This document shows positions 1 through 12,500 of a stretch of DNA of 64,000 nucleotides, piece after piece. The position numbers and the translations under genes are program-made. Below the pieces are notes generated by a model. It was not told the DNA's origin, did no database searches, and was given only the letters and a program-made list of their open reading frames with translations. Within the stretch, counting starts at the first letter, position 1. Each line of letters begins with the position of its first letter. The stretch comes from Syngnathus acus (taxonomy: Eukaryota > Chordata > Actinopteri > Syngnathiformes > Syngnathidae), in the NCBI RefSeq assembly GCF_901709675.1, contig NC_051092.1:3724491-3788490 (forward strand), read 5' to 3'.

Positions 1-887
1 AGGGATCACAGCTTGGAACGCATTTTTATTACACTTCCCACTCTTTAAAGGTGCTACCCTGTTGCCTAGGTTACGGAAAGCCAGCGTTGGGATAAAGACG
101 TCTCTTCTGCCAGCATGTGATGAGCCTTACTCATCTGTCCTAATCTGGAGCTTTGCATCCATTAAATTTGAGTCTGATCTTCTCAGCCATGGGCTAGCTT
201 GTTAGTTGACGCAACTGATGGAAAAGTTAGCGATGAGGAAGCCGGAGTAGTCGGGTTAACCCAGCGCCAAGCACGGTGAGAACTTCACCGAGCGATTCCA
301 ACTCCTGACTGTGACCACAATTTCACCGCACCATTGTTTGACTTCACTGTACTCTGAAAATATTCAAACGATTTTCCGACACTACACTCTGACTAACATC
401 TTTGCTATCACTGGTACATTGCGGCTGTCAAACCTTCTAGAAAACCTGTTCTGTTATCTCGCCATTTTCCGTGTCAGAGGGGGGGTTAAAAAAATGAATA
501 AGGTTTTAGCGGCACATATCGGGTTTACAGCTTGGCTGTAGGCGAATTCCACACTTGGCTGAAGGTTATACCTTGAGGTTTTAGAGGAGCTTAAATATCA
601 GTTTGTCACCAAGGCAATTGAAGAGGGCTCAAAATACAGCCATCACGGCCGGGACGGATCGGCCGGCCGTGCCTTGTGATGTGAGGCCCATTAACTGGGG
701 GAATGAACACGGTGGCGGGCTTGTTTCTACCTGAGCGGGCAAAGGGCTGTCCGGCTGATGAACGACTGGTGGATGCTGGTAAAGGACACTGAGGAGACTG
801 GAAGGCCGTTGGTATAAATTGGATCGAAACAATAATAGCGCAGACAGTGAATTAATTGAAGTGGTTTTAGCTTAATAAAAGAAACGA

Positions 888-909
888 CTCCCACAGATCT
901 TTGTGGGAG
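888..909. repeat. Short perfect inverted repeat
   Basis: The 8-base arms CTCCCACA and TGTGGGAG pair perfectly around a 6-base spacer (GATCTT). No gene is nearby, and I know of no function. It may be chance or a transposon remnant. Confidence 0.5.
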
Positions 910-2789
910 CTTAAATGAGGCTCCTATTGACTCCCACGTAAGTTGAGTCCTGATTAACAACATTGCATTTTAAGCACTTACTGACAAACATGTTAGCTAA
1001 CTGTTTTAGCAGCTAGCGAAGCAAACGCAGCGGTTTTTACTTCAGCGCTGGTGAAAAGTCGACGATGATTCGAATCAGTCCTTTGCTCGTTTGGTTTATA
1101 GTGATGAGCAGAAAGAATATTTGCCGATAGATAATAGACGGTCTACTAATCAATTCTAGTTTTGTTTATCTGGTTTATGAAGTTTGACATTTTGTGTTAG
1201 CATCAAGCTACCTGATTTTCTTCTGTGGTATAGCTAAATACACAATGTTACGGAAATTGGATGGATTGATGGATTTTGTTTTATGTTTAGTTTTACTGAA
1301 ACTGAGAAGCTAAAAAGCAAGCACATGGTCCTCTTTTATGCAGAATTATTCATTGGCAAAAAAAATGATGTTGTATTCATCCAGTCACCATGTCAAACCG
1401 ACAGCAGTGAAGTGCCTGGGAAGAGCTTTTATCAGTTTTAATGCACTTTCCAAAGCGCATCAGTCACTTGGCGCGTCCCATCGAGTAGCGCTGCTTGACC
1501 GCAGGCAGAGGGCTACTGTATCAGTCTCGCTTCACGGATGATGAGATAGACCATTTGGCTGACTGATGAGCGTCTTAACCTCAGGGGTCACTGATTGCCC
1601 CCCCTTACAATGTAATGGTCATTTCTCCGCGGCAGCTAATAATGGACATTGTCAGCACATTCCGGGGTTCTTGTATTTGTCTTTGTTGCTGAGAGCAGGT
1701 TGTGTTTGAATCGTCTTTGCCATGATAGAACTGATGGGAAGAACTCGTACATCCTGGTGTTGATACCATTTTTTTGTTATCAGTGTTTCACATTTTTGTA
1801 GCTTTATTTGGGTCTCGTGGTGTCTTATTTACTAGCTGTCACACTCAAAGGCGCTCATAAATGTATGAATGATTCCAAAAATGCTATTGGCTGAACATGC
1901 AAGATGACGCTGACTCAATGAGAAACAAAATGCAGACTGAGTCATGAACGCATGGGATGCTTCTCGATTCTGGGAAATGAACGGCTGAGTCAGACGTTTT
2001 TAACTGTACAAAAACGAAGCGGGTGTCTTAAAAACTGGGCGAAATGACGTTGAAAAGTCATAATAAAAATGTTGAGACTGAAAATGTGAACGTATCAACT
2101 TTGAAAATTCTAAAAATTTTGCAAGGCTAATTCCCAATGGCAGATGAATGTTTTTCTTTGTGAAATACGCTTATGCCTCCCAGCATGACCCACTATTGTC
2201 ACTTTTTGGGTTTACGATTGCCTAGCAACAGCAGAAAGCTCTCTCCTTGTTAATTCTTGAGGATGTTTTGATATGGATGTTGGACAAGAGTACAGCAGAG
2301 TGCTGGATGGTATTAACCGTAATGTGATGTCACTTTCTGTTTGGCTCGCCTCCAGGCAGTCGCGCAAAATTAAAGCCCAGAAAATCGGATTACGAGCATC
2401 CCCGGGGGTTGTAGGGACGCCATGCCCGCTAGCCGCCTTGATGAACGCTCATCTACTCTATTCGGCGCAGCGAGGCCCCGTCAATGGCCGGGAGGCCAAT
2501 TTGTTAACAATTATTGCTCGTTAGCGGGGCTTCCCGCTCGCCGGAGAAGAGTTCACGGTGGAGACAATAACAGTGAAAGTAGAGCGAATTATTGCAGTTT
2601 GAGCCAATGTGGATTTTCTCTGAAAATTCACTCATGCTGTTTGCCAATTTGTAGCAAACGCGTCGTTACCATTGACACATGTGGTGTCCGCCACATATGG
2701 AGTATTTATATGGAGTAAGCGGTTCACCCCCATAATTATTTTTAACCCTGTGCCAATTTTAACGAAGAAAATGTAGTTGTGACCGTTGG

Positions 2790-3040
2790 GTGCTGAAGAT
2801 GTTTAAATAACTGTTTAAATTTGTTTATAAAGTTTTTAAATTGTAAAAAATTTTAATATTTAAATTTATCAGCAATTTAAATGTGGCAGAAAATGTATCA
2901 AAAATGAACAAAATGAAATAGAATGAACACCATAATAATTCATTGAGAGACACCTATGTTTCTTGGCCTTTGAATTTTTTGATTAAATTTATTACATTTT
3001 ATAAATTTAAATGTATTAAATTTAAATTTATAAAATTCAT
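2790..3040. repeat. AT-rich block rich in TTTAAA-type palindromes
   Basis: About 250 bases made almost wholly of A and T, with repeated TTTAAAT/ATTTAAA words. It stops sharply where the CpG-rich promoter of the pdzrn4 short form begins. It may mark the edge of the promoter domain. I see no transposon ends. Confidence 0.5.
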
Positions 3041-3060
3041 CTATCCCCTCGTGGATCAAT

Positions 3061-3484
3061 CGAGTAGTCAGTGAAAAGCTCCTCACACAAAGGAGCCTCA
3101 GCATCGAACTGCGCGTCGCTCGTAATGTTCCAAGTCCCTCAGCCTCACTGGTTCCGCCTCTTTCCTCGAGTCCCCCGTCCTTGCTCCCGCCTCCCGTGCG
3201 CCTAAACCGTCTACCGAATTATTCATGAGCCGCGAGCTCGGTCGTCATCACGTCCGGAGGAGTGTCCCTGGCATCGCCACAACTCCAGCGTGCGAGTGTG
3301 CGTGTGAGCGGAGCGCAGCGCAGCACACGGCGGCGGATGCTGAAGCTGCGCGCACCTCCTAGAAGATGCTGGCCGAGGAGTGACTGATGAGAAGCAGCGC
3401 GGCGCGGACCCTCAACTCCCCCCTCTCCCCCTTGTGTCCGTCACCGGGGAGAATCGGACGCCTGCCGTTCCCACGACAACTATA
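3061..3484 (+). promoter_or_regulatory. pdzrn4: CpG-rich alternative promoter and 5' leader of pdzrn4 short form
   Basis: This stretch is rich in CG dinucleotides and GC, unlike the AT-rich DNA on both sides. It runs straight into the first coding exon, as expected for a CpG-island promoter with a 5' UTR. No TATA box is convincing. The transcription start cannot be placed from sequence. The leader contains several ATGs upstream of the main one, two of which form a linked uORF chain. In the human gene an equivalent internal promoter produces a form lacking the RING domain. Confidence 0.65.
3337..3387 (+). other. Upstream ORF A (16 codons) in the pdzrn4 leader
   Basis: An ATG opens a 16-codon frame that ends in TGA at 3385-3387. 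The last base of this stop is the first base of the next ATG, giving the pentamer TGATG. It matters only if transcription starts upstream of 3337. A separate 5-codon uORF begins at ATG 3366 in another frame. Confidence 0.5.
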
Positions 3485-3485
3485 A
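3387..3485 (+). other. Upstream ORF B (32 codons) overlapping the pdzrn4 start by one base
   Basis: ATG at 3387-3389 opens 32 codons ending in TAA at 3483-3485. The last A of this stop is the A of the main pdzrn4 ATG, giving TAATG. Such overlaps can allow termination-reinitiation. The peptide resembles nothing I know. Confidence 0.55.
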
Positions 3486-3553
3486 TGGGCTGCAATCTGT
3501 GCACTTTACAGAAGCGCGAGGAACACTACAAGCTGCTGTACGAGATTGCACAG
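3485..3553 (+). CDS. pdzrn4: pdzrn4 short form, coding exon 1
   Basis: Encodes 23 residues starting MGCNLC and ending YEIAQ, then a GTGAGC donor in phase 0. Gly2, Cys3 and Cys6 resemble the acylated starts of Fyn-type kinases. The exon replaces the RING, TRAF-type zinc fingers and first half of PDZ1 found in the long form. Confidence 0.9.
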
Positions 3554-6500
3554 GTGAGCTTGCTGTTGCCACGATTGAAATGATTTGCGAAAAAGAGAGA
3601 TGGAAGAGCCAGTGAGGTTTCTCTGGTGGCCAGCAGATGTGTTGGCGCGTAATGAAGCTGATAGAGTTGCTGGTGTGCAGCTCATTTATCCTGCTGGAGG
3701 GGCCGTGCTGAGGGAGCAACTTTTGTTTCTTGGAATAACACCCCGAGGCGTGCGGGAACATCCCTACGGTGTCGTCGTGCAAATTTGTCACGCTTCACTT
3801 CGGGGTGTTTGAACTTTTTCCTCCAAGGCCCGCATAAATAAATTTGCTGTCTCCAGTAAAAGAAAAGAAAAGAAGGGAATTTACTTCTTAAACATGTGAA
3901 TCGCGATTGATCAACTGCTACATTACAGATTTTTGTTCATGGTGGTTAGTTTTGGGGACAAAAAAAACAAAAAAATGCATTATGTCTAAACTTAGTTTTT
4001 ATACTTCCTATTTTGGGGGGCCATTTTTAGCCATTGATTAAAGAAGTCAAATGATTAATTGCTTTGTATTGGAATATCAGATTAAAGCCTCAATGTCTTA
4101 ATTGGGCCTTTTATTTCTCTTTTGGCTTGCGACAAAGAACATGACACGTAAAATAACCACATTTGTGCTAAGCTAACAAGGGAACAGTGAAATTTAGTGA
4201 CTATGGATGACTGGCTCATTCACTTTGTGTCTTCTAAAAAAACTTGAATGGCGGTGTGGTCTAATGTGAAATGACTTTATAAGTCAATGGAGATAGTTGT
4301 TTTACACACTTTTGAGGACAATGGGTCAAAGTGGACTTGCTAGGTTTTCTCTGGACAGCTAATCCAATATTTTATGCATGGCTCCTGACAGCTTTTTCAT
4401 ATCCAATGCAAAATAGCGGCAAAATAGTGTGTGTGTGTGTGGTTATGCCTGATACATCACCGAGCACTCACCTCCACACCTCCGCCACCGCCGTGTTTAA
4501 GTGGCAGGCTAATAACTGTGAAGCACCCCGTTCCTTTGCCTTTGCTCTCTTTCTCCGTAACGCCTGCCTTCACGCCGCTGTGATCGCGGCTCTCATTAGC
4601 CGTTTTATACAACGCATTAATTAGACGTGGAAAATATCCCGCGCGAAGCATCCTCGTGAGTGGATGCGGAGGCGGCAAACAAAAGATGGCTCAACCGCTG
4701 CCTGCGTGTGTGCAACTTGACACGTTGCCAAACTGGAGACAGCAGTGGCTATTGTTGTTCACTTTGGAAGTGGCCACCCGGTTGTTGTTATATTTGGAGG
4801 AAAGGAAATGTTGCATCCATTGATGGTCTGTTAACTACGCGATATGAATTTGAGTATCAAGATGAGACATTGGTTTGCTAACTGACGGAAATTCCTTCTC
4901 AATATTATTCGTGATGGACGGATGGATTTAAATTGTGAAAGAACCCGCAAACATTCGAAAAATAGAAGCGATAAAACAAGCTAGCCTAGCTGCTAGCTTG
5001 TCTGGCAACTATATCAGTCACAAATACTTTAATTAGTATTATTTATTAATAAATATTTAGAGACAAAATTTCAAATTTTTTTATTTTTAAATTGTGAAAG
5101 ACCTCACACACGCACAGTCGAAAAATAGAAAGAAGCTAGCCTAACTGCTAGCTTGTCTGGCAACTATGTTGAAGTCACAAATACTTCGATCAGGATAATA
5201 TTTAGAGACATCCCACAATCGTACCTCGCTTGACCAGTCCACATTTCTATGCTTCCAACTTTGTGGGGACCATTTTGGGAAAGGCTGATTGCCCTTACCC
5301 AGCGTACAACGCGAGGAACTCTCGAATGACGAAAGAATTTCCCAGAAAAATGTAATAAGAAACCAACTCCCTATTACACCCCATTTTCTGGAACCTTTCT
5401 CTATATTATAGAGCAAGAAAAAAAGCTTGGCATTGGGGGAGCATCTCTCCTCCTTAGGAATGGAGTGCATCTTCTGCACAGTGTGCTAGCAAGTAGCCTT
5501 TTGTGGTGGACCGGTGACGGAGATTAGCTCCACGGGGTGGGGGTTAGGCCGAGCGGGCAGTTTGCTGTTAGAGGAAGCTCCCGGTCGAGTGTGTCCGCCC
5601 GCTGATACGCTGAGCCGCTTTACACGGCGGCAGTCACAACATCAGCATCTTCTCTCTGATTGCCCACGGTGAGGGCTAAAGCCTGGAAGACGCAGGGGGA
5701 TAAAGATTGTGAAGAGAAAGAGACCAAGTGAAAAAGATACTCCAGTCAGGTCAAGGGCTGGGACAATTCTCTGCTTCCAATTTTGTGAAAATGCTTTGTG
5801 AAAGTGTTGTTTCTTGTCCAGGGGTTGTAAAGACAAGTGTGACCAACGTTCAGGCCCAATGTTCTTGTGATTGGATGAACTCCCACAGGCACACTTCACA
5901 TCTTGTAGAAAGTCTATGAATCTGTCTAGTCTCTGAATCTAAGGCATTTTTCCTCAGTCTTGTCTTGGTCTCAGACAAGGTGGAGTCTGGATTTTTGATC
6001 AGGTCCAGTCTCTCCAATCTAGATCGTGTCTTGGTCTATCATTGATGTATGACTTGATGAACGCTTAACAAATCTTGTTGGTCTATTTGTCTGGCTTCAG
6101 ATGGCTTCCTACTTGGCTATTGTTGATGATGATCTATAGCAGAGGTGTCAAACTTATTTTTGCAGTAGTCATAGTTTGCTTCAAAGGGCCATTAAAATTG
6201 TCAACCCAAATAAATGTATGAATGTCTCATGTTGTGTATATATAGTATAGGCTACACAACAAACTGATGAATAACTAATTTTCAAAACAGAGACTAATAG
6301 AAACTGTTCAAATATTTAAAAATGCAAGATTGGAATCAAATCAAATATTAAAAAATACAAATTCTTTAAAAAAATGAATGGGAATAAAAATTGCGAACAA
6401 TATCTCTATTTTTTTAAAAGGGAAAACAATTTGAAAAAATTGAATTTGATGCACAATTTGTCTTCGTGGGACTTGACTTTGACACCTGTGATCCATAGAC

Positions 6501-9500
6501 ACTTGTAACAGCACCAAGTTCTCGGATCATGACCGAATTCCTCACTTTTCCAATTGTCTCAGTTCCTACCATCCATCTATTTTCTTATACTCTGTTAGAG
6601 AGGCACACCGTCTACCCCGGCGGAGTTCCTTCAATGTGTAAATGCAAATGAGGCAGATGTGGTTTTGCCGGTGTCACAGCGTGACCAACCGCCGCACGAT
6701 TCAGGGAGCAGAAGTCGGTCACGGCGGTTGGTTCCCCCCCCATAGCCATCGTCCCCCCCCCCCTACACACCCATAGCCAGTTTTGACACCCCCTCCTCTT
6801 TCTCATTCCCTCTTGCCTGACCCTATGAGCGGTGGGAGATTTATGACTTTCTGGCTCCATCCCATTGCCTCCTCGCTGTTCTCAGAACCGTGGGTGTTCT
6901 GCATGGAAGCGTGTGCACCTGCAAGGAGGACATTTTTTATTTACAGCATTGGATCAGAATTCCCGCATCGATTTAAAGACGCATCTTTTGTAAAGCCGCG
7001 GTTGGACTGTGTTGGGTCCACCAAGCGCCAATTGATTCCAGCAAAACTTTGTGTGTGGGTATTCTGCCATTTTGCTATCCTGTCATTGACTGAACGTCAT
7101 TATCGACCAAAGTTTGGCGTCTCGACCGCACAATCAGCCAGATTTCCTTTCTCTGACACTTTTAGCTAAAACTGTATTTGATTGGCTGTCTGCTCTGGCT
7201 CAGCTTTATCCCGCGAGTGTCACACATCTTCTCTGAATTAGCGAAACTCACTGATGTGTGTCTTTTTAGGCTTTAATTAGCAGCACGGCAGATGTTGATA
7301 ACACCGCACTTTAAACTCGAGAGATTTTTGCATCACATTTAATAGTCCGAAGTGTCGTCGTAGCAAAATCTGTTTCCCCAAAAGTATTCAAGTGCATTTC
7401 TCAAGGTGTCACAACTTAAATAGATGTGAGCCAGGTCATTTATTTTCCAAGGCTGAGCTCGCTACCGGTTCTGCATCTCGCCGAGCCGACTGTTATAAGT
7501 CTTATTAGGTGAACGGGGGCACTTCTCTGCTGCATTTGAGAAATAAATGGGGAGGAAGCTTCACGGTTCAATGAGGCACAACAGTCCCTGATAACTTGCT
7601 GGTGCATGAGAATGAGGCGTATGAATGAGGACTGGATGGATCGGCATGAACCCGCAGTTGGAATACACAAAACTCCTGGTAAGAGTCAAAATTGCGAAGA
7701 ACTGAAAACAATATTTATGTGCCTAAGAGCTAAGGATAAGTTTGACAGAAAAAAAAAATGCAAAAATGGTTCATGATTCTCTGGAGAGTCAATTAAAAAC
7801 CTGCAATGTTGAATCCATTCCAGGAGTAACTTTCCAATTCATTTGTATTTCAAAACAATGGAAATAACTGACATCTTTTATGAAGTGAAGCCACAGATCT
7901 CCATCTAGACAGAAATGGAATCAAGCATATCCAGCATGTGTCGGAGAAAACCTCAGGAGTGCCTCTGTGTGTGAGCGAGAGATTATTGTGTTCTTTCAAG
8001 TAGCAGCAGATGTGAAACTCTTGGACCGGAGAAGGTCCAAGGGGATCTCGCCGGACCTGCTGCTTGTTCATATGTCACCACTGGTGGCCATGTGTGTAAT
8101 GGATATGCATTCCGTCAAAGGTTGGGAAGCAATCACCGGCACCAGACGGCACGAATCGGTCTTGCCGGTGCTCGTATCGACGGTGGATGATCGCTTCAAG
8201 GTTCGGTTATCGGTGACGACTTTCATTTTCTTGCATCCTCAGCAATGCCATTAAAAATGGACTTGAATTGCAGAATTTGCATGGACATATGTAAGCTTAC
8301 TAAGCCTTTAATCATGTTGTAAAGGATTTTTTTGCTGCTACCTTAGCGCTATCGTGCCAGATGGTAGTTTGACTACAAAGCTGCACGATGCGATGAAACA
8401 ACTCGGTAGGCAGCGAAAAAGCCAAATAAAGGACTAGCTTTTGAAAATACACACATTTTTCTACCCCCCCCTGATGTATTAAGATACTTCAACAGTAATA
8501 ACTTAAACTAAAGCAAGTCCCGACATTAAATCCATTGAATCTTGCACTGCATTTAGCCCCGCCCCCTTTTTGCTCCACCCTCGCAACCTTCCGGATGGTT
8601 AGCTCCAAATGTTGTCATCCATCTTTGGTGTCCCATTATGTCTTTTGAAGGATGTCTCTCGAGCACTAAAAGTGATTGCTCGAGTGAAGAGCGTGCGTAC
8701 TAGAAACGAAAGAAACGCGCCGCTTGATTGATCTGCAGTCCATCGACAGAGAGAGAGGGAAAAAAAATGTATCGCTGAATGTAATCTGGGCTATCGGCAC
8801 CGCTTTCTATCTATTGCCAACAAACGGACATTATTTTTCGAAGCCTGCCGACAGATGGTCACACATAAAATTATTTGCTACGTGTATTTTTATTTTTGTT
8901 AGTCTTTGTGCACTTTAGCTTACAGCCTCAGGTCGCATTGGGTTGATTACAAAAATAAATTTGATGGCTTCATCTGGCTTTGGCAGCTCCGCACGTAAAA
9001 ATCAAACCGTTGTCTTTAACTCTACAAAATCGTGCTTACTGTTGGCGATTTTTGTCTTTGACGAGCTCAAGGCTGAAGTGTTTACGTTTAAACCCTAAAT
9101 CCAGTCAGTGGTCCCCAACCACTGGTCCGCGGCCCGGTAGTTGTTCGTGGACTATTTGGTAGTGATGAGAAAATGAGGCTTCATGAACCAATTGTTGTAT
9201 TGTTTGGCCCCTCTAGATGGCAATGTTGGTTTAAAGTGAGTGCCATCTAAGTAAACAACAACGGGTTCATGAATCATCTTGAAGCTTCATTTGCCCATCA
9301 TTACTATTTGGTACCACGGGGAGACAACTTTTTTTATTTTTATTTATTTTTTGGTTTATTTATTTGTTTGTTTATTTATTTTTTAAATATACATTAACGA
9401 AGGCCTTGTATGGGCAGATTCCGATAACATTGCCACACACAGATGCTGCAATCCGATTGGACAAAAATGTACTGCAATCTCTCCAGCACGGGAAGACTTC

Positions 9501-12500
9501 ACTAGTGGAGAATACCGATCCTTTAAAGCCGTGTAAATAAGCTCGGGATGTTATTATCCAAAGGTGCATTATTTACCTCCTCACGTTGAGCCTGCCCGCT
9601 AATACTATTCCGCCACTTAGCAGGCTGAAGATGCCAGCGCCGCACTACTCTTGCGTAAAGCGCAGCCTCACGCTGACTGTGTAATTGGATATTTCATAGT
9701 CTAATCGTCTGGTGGAATTGAAAAGCGCACCAATACCCAGCTAACGTCAGATGGCTGTACGCACACGAGCAGACATGAAGTCAATGACTTTTTATCAGCG
9801 GGTGCACTAAATCTCGAGCCGAGTGGATTGAAGAGGGGAGCTAATGATGAATTGACCTTTTTCCCCCTTTCATCCTTTCCTTATCTCAATAAGAACCCGG
9901 CTGACCTTTCCAGCCACACATCAAGTTGGACTGACACTGCCCGACCTAGCTCATTCCAACACTTTTTTTTTTTTTAATCCCTACCTGTGAGCGCATCCCC
10001 CCTCCCCCACCCCAAACAAGGCGTGACACACTGTTTTAGCCTTCCCTGTTGGAAGACTTAGATAAGGGATGATGGAAGCGCCGGGGTTATCATCTAAAGC
10101 CCCGCTTCCCGCTCGCCCCCGTCTTCCATTTCGAATATCTCGTTAATTCATCGGGGGGGGGGGGATGGTGACATCAATGTGGCGTCACCTGCGAGTAATG
10201 CACGGACCTCCTGTTCTCACGCGTGCCATCAAAGTTACTCCATAAGAGTTAATACAACATTCCCTCGGGAGTTGTCGTTTTGTTTTCGGGAAAATAGCTT
10301 TTTTACTTTCTAACGCCATATTTATCATCTTCAAATTAGCACCGCTAAGTATGTTTCTGTCTTCCCGCTTGTTGTCGACTGACTTATCTGCACCTTGCAA
10401 TAGGTTTTGCGTCCAACCCCCCCCCCCAAAATAGCTTTAAGATATCAGCTGCAACACCTGCGCTGACATTTGGAGAAATAGCACAGTGTCAGGCAAGGTG
10501 CTGCTTGCGTGATATACGCTCGATAAAGAGATAAAGAGTTCACGGGTGGCGCTGCCGATGCCTCCCCGACTCTCTTTCTCTTCCATCGCTCTTACTTTTA
10601 TGCCCCTGAGACATGGAGGTGTGTGTGTGCGTGTGAGGCGGCAGCGCCTGGTGTCACTCGGCAGGTCAGCGCCCTTCCCCTGAAGCTCCCGTGATAAGCT
10701 CAGCCTGCCAGGTATTTGATGAGAAGGCTGACACGTATTCACACACTGACGTGGTCATTGTCTATCTGGGGACCGCCTCGATACCTTGCCTTTGTCCTTC
10801 TACGTGCTTTGCTTAGCTTTTGAGATAGGAACCTTCTAGACTGGGTGTGAGAAGGGTCAGGAAAAAATCTGGGAAAAAAATTAATAATAATGGGGACATT
10901 GTGTTTTTTCTGTTTTGGAACTGCCTTTTGTGGAGGCCGCAGCTGTTGCACGCTTTTAATGAGCCGCATTTGTGATGAACATCACAAAGGCTTTCACCGT
11001 TGTCGCCCGAGATCGTCAAGCAGGCGAGCTAATTTCATTCCAGTCCGATAGCATCAGCATCTGTGTTAATTAATTTGTCGGCGCTTGGAATAAATTGCCG
11101 TAAACGTCGGCGTGTTGACGAGCAAAAGCAAGGTGACACATAACAACGCGGCAATGCGAGCAAACTATTTTTACGCGGAAATTCACAGCAGGAGCCTAAT
11201 GTGTTTTTTTGCAAGGTTGGAATGGCGACTGATTTCTCACCCCTGCGGCACCGGAGTCGAACCCAGCACCTCCCACGCCAGCCAGATTCTCGCACGGAGT
11301 CATATTGGCAGACCGAACGAAGCCAAAAGAGGAGCACAGTGTTACTCCTTAGTTGCCATCAACACAAATTTAGCCCCACCCCTTAGGAGAAAAACAAACA
11401 AATAACTGTAATCACCTCATTTGGTAAATGCGCCCATATGTACTCTTTTGCTAACCAAAACAGCAGCTCCTAGTAAGCCAGAGGATTAATACGACCCCAA
11501 GTCAAGGGCATACACTTATGAGGACCTGCTGTTGTCCACAGCTCACATCCAGACACTCACACGCAAACTCCCCAAGGTTCCACTAAAGCCCACCAGGCTC
11601 CGCCTCTTAAAGGCACATGCACACTTAAATATATATGTTGCCCTTGTAACTTGTTTTTTGTTTTTATATGCAATCATAGTGTGGTTTTAAAAAAATATGC
11701 TGCAACTTGCAAGTGGTGTAAACGGCCTCGATTGCTGCGACTGGCTGAACATAGGAAAAAACAAAGTGATGCTAATGAACTTGTGCAGCTGACAAGTGAA
11801 GGTCTTTGTTTGCGGAGTAAACACCACGTCAGTGAGGCCTCAGCCGACGTCCTTTCCCATCGATCGCAACGTCCTCTCGGGTAAAACGGTGACTGGGTGA
11901 CAGCGGCGCGACTCGAGAATGACTAGACGGGATAATGTCAGGGGAGTGCCGAGTGTTAGTCCATTAATGTCACCGACGCGTCATCAACTCTGAGCCTCGA
12001 AGACATCGGCCGGCGTACAGTTTGCATCAGCAAACGCTGCTTTCCTCTGATTTATGCAGCTTTGATACGATTGGCTGCGCTAAAAGATCCGCTATTGACC
12101 CCGGAGCTGACACCGGCTCAACGTAATCGTCGTTAAACACGAGCAAATTCAATGCGGGAATGGCATTTTCCTTGAGGGAGGCCGCCGTGGGGGATGCAGC
12201 AGATCAATCGCGGCAATGTCCGATTTTACACAGAGTATTTTTAACTGAATTAATCAATAGTGGAATATGTTTGGGAGTTTCTTGAAGCGCCTCCTCCCGA
12301 GAGCTGCGATCTATCAGGGCGCTGACACCACACGGAATGGCAGGTAGCTCGTCTTTGACACTTTGCTGTTTGACTTTCTGTCCGGGAGTGTGTCCAAGTG
12401 TGCCAAAACACCTTTTTATAGCTCCACTACATTTGCTCGCTCTTGGGAGAGACTCGCAGACAGTGTGGAAACACCCCCAGTTGCTTGGGGAAAATCTATC

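Larger units (their letters stand above)
1..3060. other. Non-coding sequence upstream of the pdzrn4 alternative promoter
   Basis: I see no exon with matched splice sites or a recognisable protein here. If the long RING-containing pdzrn4 transcript exists in this species, this stretch would be one of its introns. The ORFs present are short and resemble no known protein. The only structures I can point to are a small hairpin near 0.9 kb and an AT-rich block at the right edge, both listed separately. Confidence 0.6.

Noticed and set aside
3380-3484. N-terminal extension of pdzrn4 starting at 3380
   Set aside because: The frame is open but begins with GTG. The first in-frame ATG is 3485, in good context and matching the known short-form start.
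11225-11330. Possible tRNA or tRNA-derived SINE on the minus strand (GGTTCGACTCC B-box at 11253-11263)
   Set aside because: The B-box matches, but I could not find an A-box at proper spacing or fold a cloverleaf, so it is at most a decayed fragment.
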